DNA from: an uncultured Eubacteriales bacterium
GTDB taxonomy: Bacteria; Bacillota; Clostridia; Christensenellales; UBA1242
DNA: 5,816 nucleotides
NCBI GenBank assembly: GCA_948949055.1
Contig: CARBWQ010000067.1
Coordinates: forward strand, 1-5,816
Direction of reading: 5' to 3'
Shown: piece by piece, positions 1-5,304 of the stretch
How positions within the stretch are numbered: position 1 is the stretch's first letter
Layout: the number at the start of each line of letters is the position of its first letter
The notes under the pieces: model-generated
Database searches by the model: none
What the model was told of the DNA's origin: nothing
The model's input: only the letters and a program-made list of their open reading frames with translations
Translations under genes and position numbers: made by a program

Positions 1-915
1 ACTGCACTTTTTTCAGGTGCTTATATACCTTCTTTTAGATTGATTAGCATTAAAAATCGAAAACTTATCGTTTCTAGCATAGTAAATAGCTATGTTATGG
101 CCAAGAAGTCAAAGCTTGACATTTCTTTAAAGGAAATCGAAAGTCTTTCATTGTCAGGTGGTGATGTAGTTGAAGTGATAAAATCGTTAAACCTAGCTAA
201 AAACTCAGGCTTAAAACTTTCATTTGAACTAGCTAGTGCTATTGAGCTTGCTTCACAAAGAGTTTTTGAAATTGTGCAGGAAAGCATAACCTCAAAAGTA
301 ATCTCAATTGACAATATCAGAGCTTTTACACAAGATGAAGTTGAGATAATAGCAAGTGCAAGAGCGTCAGTTAAACTCGTTCTTGATAAGTATATTGATG
401 GTTTAGGCTTAGAAGATTTAAAGGGGACTATTAATGCTTGGATTCTTGAAAATATTTCAAAGACAAAAGATCATAAAGATATTTTAAGAGAACCTAATAA
501 AAGCTTACTTTCAAATTTAGATCTTAGAGTAGTTACTCAAAAATCAATGTTTAATGTGATTGATGTCAATATTTCTAGTGTGGAAATTGGTCGTGACCTT
601 AATGCTGAAAGAGAAATCAAGTCAGCTGAAAAAGAAAGAGTGTATGCTTCAATTGAGGCAGAAAGAAGAAAAAATGCTGAGGAAATTAAAGAACTTAGAA
701 TGAGAGCCAAGACAGAAGAAATGAAATCAGCAGTTCTTGAAGCAGAAGCAGATGTTCCTCGTGCTATCTCACAAGCTATAAAAGAAGGTAGATTCTCAGT
801 TATGGATTACTATAAGCTGATGAACCTTCAAGCTGATACAGCTATGAGAAGAGCAATTATCAGCAGTAAAAATAATGATGACGATGATGATGACGATGAA
901 GGAGATTTCTTCTAA
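1..915 (+). CDS. floA: Flotillin-like protein FloA (YqfA), 5' end cut by the window edge
   Basis: The reading frame is open from base 1, so the N-terminus, about 30-35 residues including most of the membrane anchor, lies outside the window; 304 residues are visible against roughly 330 for the family. The TTG at position 40 is internal, because the codons before it (ALFSGAYIPSFRL) align with the end of the FloA membrane segment. Visible features are an SPFH-type region (about residues 15-200), an Ala/Glu/Lys/Arg-rich coiled-coil stretch (about 202-254) and the family-like C-terminal motif VMDYYKLMNLQADTAMR. FloA proteins are known to form oligomeric assemblies that organise functional membrane microdomains. 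The copy is diverged: the usual glycine-rich GEETIVARVGEGIV region is not recognisable, and the protein ends in seven consecutive Asp residues (877-897) before EGDFF. It overlaps the next gene by one base (TAATG), which suggests translational coupling. Family assignment is firm; its cargo is unknown. Confidence 0.93.
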   Translation, partial: TALFSGAYIPSFRLISIKNRKLIVSSIVNSYVMAKKSKLDISLKEIESLSLSGGDVVEVIKSLNLAKNSGLKLSFELASAIELASQRVFEIVQESITSKVISIDNIRAFTQDEVEIIASARASVKLVLDKYIDGLGLEDLKGTINAWILENISKTKDHKDILREPNKSLLSNLDLRVVTQKSMFNVIDVNISSVEIGRDLNAEREIKSAEKERVYASIEAERRKNAEEIKELRMRAKTEEMKSAVLEAEADVPRAISQAIKEGRFSVMDYYKLMNLQADTAMRRAIISSKNNDDDDDDDEGDFF

Positions 916-1460
916 TGAGTACTTTGCATATTATTTTAATTATTTGTGCAGGCTTGGTATTTGCTGTTGTTTCTTTCATAACATTCATTTCACTTACAAA
1001 TAGACGTAAATCAAAGAAACTACAAGAAAATCTCAATAAATATAAACAAGAAACAAAGAAAGAAGAAGAGCAAACGCAAGCAGTTACAATAGCTCATGAT
1101 GAAAAAGGCGAAAGCATGTCTGAGGAAGATCTATTTAGCGATGACGAATTTGGAAGCAAAAATGGAGGCTTTTTCACAAGTAATAAAAAAGAAGATGAAG
1201 AAGACGAATTCAATTTTGAAGAAGAGTTTAAGGACGATCGCGAAGAAGAATTGCCAAGAATGCCAAGAAGACCTAGTTATCGAGAGGAAATGCAAAAGCG
1301 TAAGCAAAATGATGCCGACTTTGAAAAATTCTTAGATGAGCATGCATTTTCGAGAAAGGTTTTTGATAAGCCTCTTCTTGAAAAGATTAAAAAGTTGCCA
1401 CCAGAAATAAAATCTATTATAATGGGTAACATTTTTGACAAATTTAATGACGATAAATAA
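915..1460 (+). CDS. Unrecognised single-pass membrane protein with acidic cytoplasmic region, coupled to floA
   Basis: I do not recognise this 181-residue protein. It starts at an ATG that shares one base with the floA stop codon, 10 nt after a strong GAAGGAG (898-904). Residues 5-27 form one hydrophobic segment, followed at once by NRRKSKK, so by the positive-inside rule the rest should be cytoplasmic. Residues 32-55 are Lys/Glu/Gln-rich and may be coiled coil. Residues 63-113 are strongly acidic, with several short Asp/Glu runs, and are probably disordered. A less biased C-terminal segment (about 133-178, including LPPEIKSIIMGNIFDKF) looks like a small folded or helical domain. It sits where yqfB lies between floA and yqfC in Bacillus, but it is longer and I see no similarity to it. 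The position suggests a partner or adaptor of FloA; that is inference. Its coding status is supported by the ribosome site, the overlap and the protein-like composition. Confidence 0.8.
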   Translation: MSTLHIILIICAGLVFAVVSFITFISLTNRRKSKKLQENLNKYKQETKKEEEQTQAVTIAHDEKGESMSEEDLFSDDEFGSKNGGFFTSNKKEDEEDEFNFEEEFKDDREEELPRMPRRPSYREEMQKRKQNDADFEKFLDEHAFSRKVFDKPLLEKIKKLPPEIKSIIMGNIFDKFNDDK

Positions 1461-1463
1461 CAT
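1435..1463 (+). promoter_or_regulatory. Possible sigma-A-type promoter for the yqfC block (weak call)
   Basis: A perfect -35 hexamer TTGACA (1435-1440) is followed after 17 bp by TAACAT (1458-1463), which matches four of six -10 positions including the first two and the last. It would start transcription near 1470, so the transcript would contain the whole inverted repeat before yqfC. The -35 lies inside the last codons of the upstream gene, and such matches arise by chance in AT-rich DNA. In Bacillus the yqfC-yqfD pair is driven by mother-cell sigma-E, and I found no convincing sigma-E site here. Confidence 0.22.
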
Positions 1464-1498
1464 ATTTTATAATTTTTTTATAACTTAAAATAAATTAG

Positions 1499-1545
1499 AT
1501 TAAACACGCATAAACATATTTAAATGGAGGTTTTGCGTGTTTAAT
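1499..1545 (+). promoter_or_regulatory. Inverted repeat or RNA hairpin enclosing the yqfC ribosome site and start codon
   Basis: ATTAAACACGCA (1499-1510) and TGCGTGTTTAAT (1534-1545) are exact reverse complements separated by 23 nt. A G-U pair (1498/1546) and an A-U pair (1497/1547) could extend the stem to 14 bp. The GGAGG ribosome site (1526-1530) lies in the loop and the GTG start (1537-1539) lies inside the 3' arm, whose last nine bases are the first three codons of yqfC. There is no T-run, so it is not a terminator. As RNA it could limit initiation; as DNA it could be a protein-binding site, although the arms are far apart for a simple operator. The repeat itself is certain; the function is inferred. 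Confidence 0.55.
1526..1530 (+). promoter_or_regulatory. Ribosome binding site that fixes the GTG start of yqfC
   Basis: GGAGG lies 6 nt before the GTG at 1537, a good spacing. The nearby TTG at 1533 and ATG at 1524 are in other frames, so this site decides the start. Confidence 0.8.
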
Positions 1546-1794
1546 TTTTTTGATGAAATAAGGAAAAAATCATCTAGTCCAGAACTCCTTAATAGCTTTA
1601 ATATTGTAAATATGTCTGGTGGACTATTGTACGTGGAAGGTCATCTAGGGCTTACTGTACTCTCAACTGAAATGATAGCATTTAAGATTAAGAAGGGTAG
1701 AGTTGTTGTAGAGGGAAATAATCTTAAACTAGCAGAGTTGACCGATAATACAATGTTAATTCAAGGTAATATAGTTAAAACGGAGTTATTTTAA
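1537..1794 (+). CDS. yqfC: Sporulation protein YqfC (YabP/YqfC family)
   Basis: This 85-residue protein has the usual length and the beta-rich pattern of the YabP/YqfC family: a short helical start (FFDEIRKK), then repeated strand-like segments ending in YVEGHLGLTVLS, IAFKIKKGRVVVEG, NNLKLAEL and MLIQGNIVKTELF, with the conserved G-x-x-L and I-x-G positions. YqfC belongs to the sigma-E (mother-cell) sporulation regulon in Bacillus and is found in endospore formers; its biochemical role is not established. The start is GTG, set by GGAGG six bases upstream. The gene ends in TAATG, sharing one base with yqfD, its standard partner. The start codon is buried in a perfect inverted repeat, which may make its translation conditional. 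Confidence 0.9.
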   Translation: MFNFFDEIRKKSSSPELLNSFNIVNMSGGLLYVEGHLGLTVLSTEMIAFKIKKGRVVVEGNNLKLAELTDNTMLIQGNIVKTELF

Positions 1795-2918
1795 TGTTAA
1801 AAAAAGGAAGAACGCATGTTAAAGTAAAAGGGCTTAATCAAGAGCGTACGATTAATAATGTTATTAAAAGCATGAAAATTTATAACTATAATAGAATTGA
1901 ACATAACCTCTGTGAATTTGAGGTCGATTATTCTCGTCATAAAACTCTTGTAAAAATGCTTAAAGAAGGAGGGCTGGAAGTTGAGTACATTTCTCATTTT
2001 GGAACGTTATCCTTCTTTAAAAGATTGCTAACTAGTTATGGATTAATTGTAGCTCTAATTTTTTGTAGCCTTTTTTATTTTTTTCAATATAATTTAGTAC
2101 TAAAAATAGATGTATTTGGTTTGGATAAACAAAATTCAAAGAGGGTAATAAGTTTTGTTGATGATAATTTAAATTCCAGATTTAAAAGCAGAATAGATAC
2201 CAAGTCATTAGAGATTTTAGTGAAAGATAACTTTGAAGAGGTAAGTTCAATAAGTGTAGCTATTATTGGTCAGAGTTTAGTGATAAATGTAAATAAAGCT
2301 GTTATTCCAGATGAAATGAAAGAAGGTGAGGCCATTATAAGTCAGTATGATGGACTTATTACCGATATTACACTTGTGCAAGGAACTCTTGCAGTTGATG
2401 TCGGAGATATTGTTCAAAAGGGCGATGTGCTTGTTTATCCTTATATTATTGATGCTGAGGGCGAGCAAAGAGCTGTTACACCAAAGGCTGAAATCTATGC
2501 TGATATATGGCTAGGTGAAAGCGAAACCCATTATGATTACTATATAAGTACAATAAGGACGGGTAATCAATTTACAAAAAGTGAGATTTATTTAGGCAAA
2601 CTTTTAATTTATTCTAATATTAGCGAAAATCCTTATAAACAATTTGAAACTAAGGAGAAATCTCAATGTATTTCTAAAAACAACATTTTACCACTTTATC
2701 GAAAGCAAGTTGTCTATTATGAAACTGTTACTAAGGAAGTAATAGAAGAATTCTCAGAAGTTAAAGATCAAATAATTGAAAAAGCTAGACAAAAAGCCTT
2801 GATTTTTTTGCAAGAAAATGAGATAATAAAAGACGAAAACTATACAATTAGAGAAGACGATGGTGGCTCACATAAGGTTGATTATGTGATAACTGTGAAT
2901 CGAAACATAGGAGGATAA
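1794..2918 (+). CDS. yqfD: Sporulation protein YqfD
   Basis: At 374 residues this is slightly shorter than the roughly 400 of Bacillus YqfD. The N-terminal domain (1-75) is soluble and precedes one transmembrane helix (about 82-100), so the larger C-terminal part should face the other side of the membrane. Residues 175-240 carry the family hallmark, a lipoyl/barrel-sandwich-like stretch: IISQYDGLITDITL, then GDIVQKGDVLV and TPKAEIYADIW. A Lys/Glu-rich helical region (about 312-345) precedes the C-terminus. YqfD is a sigma-E-regulon protein whose loss causes a sporulation defect in Bacillus subtilis; the mechanism is unclear to me. GGAG (1782-1785) lies 8 nt before the ATG, which overlaps the yqfC stop by one base. 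Unlike the usual Bacillus order, phoH does not follow; ybeY begins directly after the stop codon. Confidence 0.93.
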   Translation: MLKKGRTHVKVKGLNQERTINNVIKSMKIYNYNRIEHNLCEFEVDYSRHKTLVKMLKEGGLEVEYISHFGTLSFFKRLLTSYGLIVALIFCSLFYFFQYNLVLKIDVFGLDKQNSKRVISFVDDNLNSRFKSRIDTKSLEILVKDNFEEVSSISVAIIGQSLVINVNKAVIPDEMKEGEAIISQYDGLITDITLVQGTLAVDVGDIVQKGDVLVYPYIIDAEGEQRAVTPKAEIYADIWLGESETHYDYYISTIRTGNQFTKSEIYLGKLLIYSNISENPYKQFETKEKSQCISKNNILPLYRKQVVYYETVTKEVIEEFSEVKDQIIEKARQKALIFLQENEIIKDENYTIREDDGGSHKVDYVITVNRNIGG

Positions 2919-3392
2919 ATGGAAATAAACTTTGAAGGCGTGGGACATAAGTACAAAAAAATTATTCGACAAATTTATAATGAGACTGTAAAAGCCACTG
3001 GAAATGATGTGGCAAACATAACAATAACTGTTTCATTTGTAAATAGAGATCGAATTAAAGAACTTAATAATCAATATCGAAAGGTAGATAGGCAGACAGA
3101 TGTACTTTCTTTTCCTATGCTTGATATTGTTTATCCTCAAACTTTAAATGATTTTAAAGAGGAATATTTGCCAGATGGTTCATTATATATTGGAGATGTT
3201 GTAATTTGTCCAAAAGTGGCAAAATGGCAGGCAAAATTATACAATCACAGCAAAAAGAGAGAAATTGGATTTCTTGCACTCCATGGACTTCTTCATGTGC
3301 TTGGCTTTGATCATATTGAAAGCGAAGACGAAAAAATTATGATGGAAACTAGTGATAAAATATTAGAAAATATAGGATTAAAAAGGAGCTAA
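2919..3392 (+). CDS. ybeY: Endoribonuclease / rRNA maturation factor YbeY
   Basis: YbeY is a metal-dependent single-strand RNase implicated in 16S rRNA 3'-end maturation and ribosome quality control in the cytoplasm. The 157 residues match the family length. The zinc-binding motif HGLLHVLGFDH supplies His122, His126 and His132. The upstream signature YRKVDRQTDVLSFP (53-66) holds the conserved Arg59, and GDVVICP (92-98) matches the central GDIxI segment. A strong AGGAGG (2909-2914) sits at the end of yqfD and the ATG follows the yqfD stop with no gap, so the two are almost certainly cotranscribed. Era follows after two bases, a functional pairing since both proteins act in small-subunit assembly. 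All catalytic residues I can check are present. Confidence 0.97.
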   Translation: MEINFEGVGHKYKKIIRQIYNETVKATGNDVANITITVSFVNRDRIKELNNQYRKVDRQTDVLSFPMLDIVYPQTLNDFKEEYLPDGSLYIGDVVICPKVAKWQAKLYNHSKKREIGFLALHGLLHVLGFDHIESEDEKIMMETSDKILENIGLKRS

Positions 3393-3394
3393 TT

Positions 3395-4231
3395 ATGTTT
3401 TATAATGGTTATGTAGCTCTTGTTGGAAAACCTAACGCAGGAAAAAGTAGTCTTGTTAATGCTATAATAGGTGAGAAAGTTGCTATTATTTCAAGGAAGC
3501 CTCAGACTACTCGTGACAACATTTTAGGTATTTATAATAGAGATGATTGTCAAATTATTTTTGTAGATACGCCGGGGGTTCACCACAGCAAGAATAATCT
3601 TGATAAGTCAATGATGAAAAATGTTAGGTCAGCAATAGCTGGGGTTGATTTGGTGGTTTACCTTATTGATGGAACTACAATCCTCGAAGAGGAAGAAAAA
3701 AGTTATATAGAGCATATTGCATGTGACAAACTTGTAGTAAGGACAAAGATTGATTTAAAAAACCAAAAGCCTTTTGATAGTGATATAGAAATTTCTGCTA
3801 AAAGTGGTGAGAATTTAGATAAACTTATAGATAAAATAAAAGGATACTTGTCTGTTCATGAAAAACCTTTTTATATATATCCACCTGATTATTATACAGA
3901 TAAAAGTGTTAAGTTTATTATAGCAGAAGAAATCCGTGAAAATGCTTTGAATAATCTTGAAAGAGAAATTCCTCATGGTGTCGCTGTTGAGATTATAAGA
4001 TTTGATGAGCGTGATGATATTGTATATATTGATGCTGACATTGTTTGTGAGCAGGAAAGCCATAAAGGGATAATCATCGGAAAAGGTGGTAGTTTAATTA
4101 AAAAAATCGGCATGAATGTTAGAGCTTTTGCCGAACAACTTTTGGATAAAAAAGTTATGATAAAGCTGTTTGTTAAGGTAGAAAAAGACTGGCGAAATAA
4201 GCCACAAAAGATAAAAAATCTAGGATATTAA
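3395..4231 (+). CDS. era: GTPase Era, with unusual G4 motif
   Basis: Era is an essential GTPase that binds the 3' end of 16S rRNA and promotes 30S assembly. Visible in order are G1 GKPNAGKSS (11-19), the switch I region with PQTTR (36-40), G3 DTPG (58-61), G4 at 117-120, G5 SAKSG (134-138), and a C-terminal KH domain with IIGKGGSLIKKIG (227-239). The end LFVKVEKDWRNKP...LGY is typical and complete. Two oddities stand out. G4 reads TKID instead of the usual NKxD. Only 13 residues separate it from G5, where Escherichia coli Era has about 27, so the helix normally found there must be shortened or lost; this largely explains the total length of 278 against about 300. AGGAG (3384-3388) lies 6 nt before the ATG. 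All other motifs are intact, so I take it to be the functional Era and not a paralogue. Confidence 0.96.
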   Translation: MFYNGYVALVGKPNAGKSSLVNAIIGEKVAIISRKPQTTRDNILGIYNRDDCQIIFVDTPGVHHSKNNLDKSMMKNVRSAIAGVDLVVYLIDGTTILEEEEKSYIEHIACDKLVVRTKIDLKNQKPFDSDIEISAKSGENLDKLIDKIKGYLSVHEKPFYIYPPDYYTDKSVKFIIAEEIRENALNNLEREIPHGVAVEIIRFDERDDIVYIDADIVCEQESHKGIIIGKGGSLIKKIGMNVRAFAEQLLDKKVMIKLFVKVEKDWRNKPQKIKNLGY

Positions 4232-4244
4232 CCTAGATTTTTTT
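4213..4244. terminator. Intrinsic terminator between convergent era and murB, probably bidirectional
   Basis: AAAAAATCTAGG (4213-4224) pairs with CCTAGATTTTTT (4232-4243) around a 7-nt loop that contains the era stop codon. The stem core is ATCTAGG/CCTAGAT. On the plus strand it is followed by a run of Ts (4238-4244); on the minus strand the A run (4213-4218) becomes a U run. It therefore can end both the era transcript and the murB transcript, which arrives from the right with its stop at 4322. Confidence 0.88.
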
Positions 4245-4268
4245 ATGCTAAAAATAGATAATTTAACG

Positions 4269-4306
4269 TTTTTGACAAAATTTTTCTTGTTTTTTGCTGT
4301 TTTTTT
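4269..4306. other. Series of T-tracts in the era-murB gap
   Basis: Four T-tracts of 5, 5, 6 and 7 bases (4269-4273, 4281-4285, 4290-4295, 4300-4306) have centres about 12, 9.5 and 10.5 bp apart, close to the helical repeat. Such spacing can give intrinsic DNA curvature. No open reading frame or second terminator stem is visible in 4245-4321. The tracts are plain in the sequence; a role is speculative. Confidence 0.35.
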
Positions 4307-4321
4307 GTTAATTTTAGTTAA

Positions 4322-5191
4322 TTATTCAATAATTTCAACTTCGCATTCAAGATCAATTCCAAATTTTTTCTTGACTTGTAGCTGGCTTAATTCTATTAAA
4401 CTTTTAATATCATAATAGCTTGCATTACCTTTATTAATAATAAAGTTGGCATGCACTGGTGATATTTGCGCGTCATTTTGGTTATGACCTTTTAGTCCAC
4501 AAGCTTCAATTAATTTACCAGCAAAGTTATATGGTGGATTTCTAAAAATTGATCCACAACATAGACCTTTGGGTTGTCTTAAAGAGCGATTTATCATAAA
4601 TTGTGAAAAATCTTTTTTAATTTGATATTTACTCTTTTTATTCAGATTAAATTTGGCAGAAAGAATTATACAGTTGTTTATGTTGGTTGAGTGGTAAGCA
4701 TGCTGAATGTTTTCTTTCTTTAACTTTAAAGTTTTACCATTTGAGAATATTTTGATATATTCAAGAATATCGAATATTGAGTTGCCAAACGCTGAGGCAT
4801 TTGTTTTGATAGCACCTCCAATAGTTGCAGGTATTCCTGCCAACGCTTCAAAACCACTGTAACCACGTTTAAATGCTTCTAGATAAGCTTGTGAAAGGGT
4901 CACAGATGAGGAAATATACATATTATTATTTTTAAACATTATGGTTTGTTTGAGTTTTTTTGTGGATATAGCAAAAATATTAGTATTGGGCGAAATCAAT
5001 AGGTTGCTACCATTTCCTATTATTATAAAAGGAAGCTTATTCTCTTTTAGAAAGAGATATATATTTTTAAACTCACTTTCTGTTTTTGGATAGAAAGCTC
5101 CATTTATATGTCCCTCAGTTTTATATGTAGTTAAATTTTTTATCTCTTCGTTTTCTTTATACTCTGTTTTTAATATTATATTTTTATCCAT
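4322..5191 (-). CDS. murB: UDP-N-acetylenolpyruvoylglucosamine reductase MurB
   Basis: MurB is a cytoplasmic FAD enzyme that uses NADPH to reduce UDP-GlcNAc-enolpyruvate to UDP-MurNAc, the second committed step of peptidoglycan synthesis. The 289 residues show NLTTYKTEG (19-27), the FAD-binding GNGSNLL (59-65), FEALAGIPATIGGAIKTNAS (114-133) with AFG (134-136), GSIFRNPP (213-220) containing the proton-donor Ser214, AGKLIEACGLKG, ISPVHANFIIN and the terminal LECEVEII with the expected catalytic Glu284. The length suggests the shorter, type II form. One residue is unexpected: the normally YRxS motif reads YHST, with His167 in place of Arg (codon CAC, 4693-4691). The first Gly of the N-terminal GG pair is also Glu. 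The gene is on the opposite strand to everything else here, convergent with era and divergent from murC. No Shine-Dalgarno sequence is visible before the ATG, and an in-frame stop lies upstream with no better start between. Confidence 0.96.
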   Translation of the reverse strand: MDKNIILKTEYKENEEIKNLTTYKTEGHINGAFYPKTESEFKNIYLFLKENKLPFIIIGNGSNLLISPNTNIFAISTKKLKQTIMFKNNNMYISSSVTLSQAYLEAFKRGYSGFEALAGIPATIGGAIKTNASAFGNSIFDILEYIKIFSNGKTLKLKKENIQHAYHSTNINNCIILSAKFNLNKKSKYQIKKDFSQFMINRSLRQPKGLCCGSIFRNPPYNFAGKLIEACGLKGHNQNDAQISPVHANFIINKGNASYYDIKSLIELSQLQVKKKFGIDLECEVEIIE

Positions 5192-5200
5192 AAGATAATC

Positions 5201-5217
5201 TATGCGATATAAGCATA
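5201..5217. repeat. Short palindrome TATGC-N7-GCATA upstream of murB
   Basis: TATGC (5201-5205) and GCATA (5213-5217) form an exact 5-bp inverted repeat around 7 bp, 10 bp before the murB start. It could be an operator half-site pair or a small leader hairpin. At this length in AT-rich DNA chance is a serious alternative. Confidence 0.25.
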
Positions 5218-5246
5218 AAATGATAATTTTTATTTTTTAGTGACTT

Positions 5247-5276
5247 TTGGGACGTTTTTTTAATATTTTATATACA
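5247..5276 (+). promoter_or_regulatory. Possible promoter for murC
   Basis: TTGGGA (5247-5252) is followed by overlapping -10 candidates: TATATA (5269-5274, spacing 16) and TATACA (5271-5276, spacing 18). Transcription would start near 5281-5284, leaving a leader of about 20 nt before the murC ATG. The -35 is imperfect, but murC is the first rightward gene after a divergent gap and so needs a promoter in 5192-5304. A minus-strand promoter for murB must also lie there; TATCAT (5225-5220) is a fair -10 but has no matching -35. Confidence 0.35.
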
Positions 5277-5304
5277 TTTTCAAGATATTTTCATATAAAA
5301 GAAT

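Noticed and set aside
40..42. TTG at 40 as the true start of floA
   Set aside because: The frame is open upstream to base 1, the upstream residues match the end of the FloA membrane segment, and no ribosome site precedes it.
1096..1335. 79-residue open frame inside the acidic membrane protein gene, same strand, other frame
   Set aside because: It is a shifted reading of a purine-rich Glu/Lys coding stretch, has no ribosome site of its own, and the frame it overlaps has a good start and coupling to floA.
1461..1495. Terminator after the acidic membrane protein gene
   Set aside because: The TTATAA/ATTTTA words give only weak A-T pairing with no GC stem before a T-run.
1461..1523. Sigma-E, sigma-K or sigma-G promoter for yqfC (for example CATATTTTA at 1461 or CATAAACA at 1509)
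   Set aside because: The -10-like words exist, but none has a matching -35 element at the right spacing, and such words are common in AT-rich DNA.
1524..1544. Six-codon leader frame ATG GAG GTT TTG CGT GTT TAA overlapping the yqfC start
   Set aside because: No Shine-Dalgarno sequence precedes its ATG, and the GGAGG it contains is placed correctly for the yqfC GTG.
1797..1997. Antisense open frame within yqfD, and similar ones inside floA, yqfD and era (90-314, 2277-2468, 3815-4063)
   Set aside because: They lack ribosome sites, give low-complexity or aromatic-rich proteins typical of the reverse strand of AT-rich genes, and overlap fully assigned genes.
4272..4277. Perfect TTGACA on the plus strand after era
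   Set aside because: No -10 hexamer lies 16-18 bp downstream and the only gene ahead on that strand is murC, about 1 kb away behind murB.
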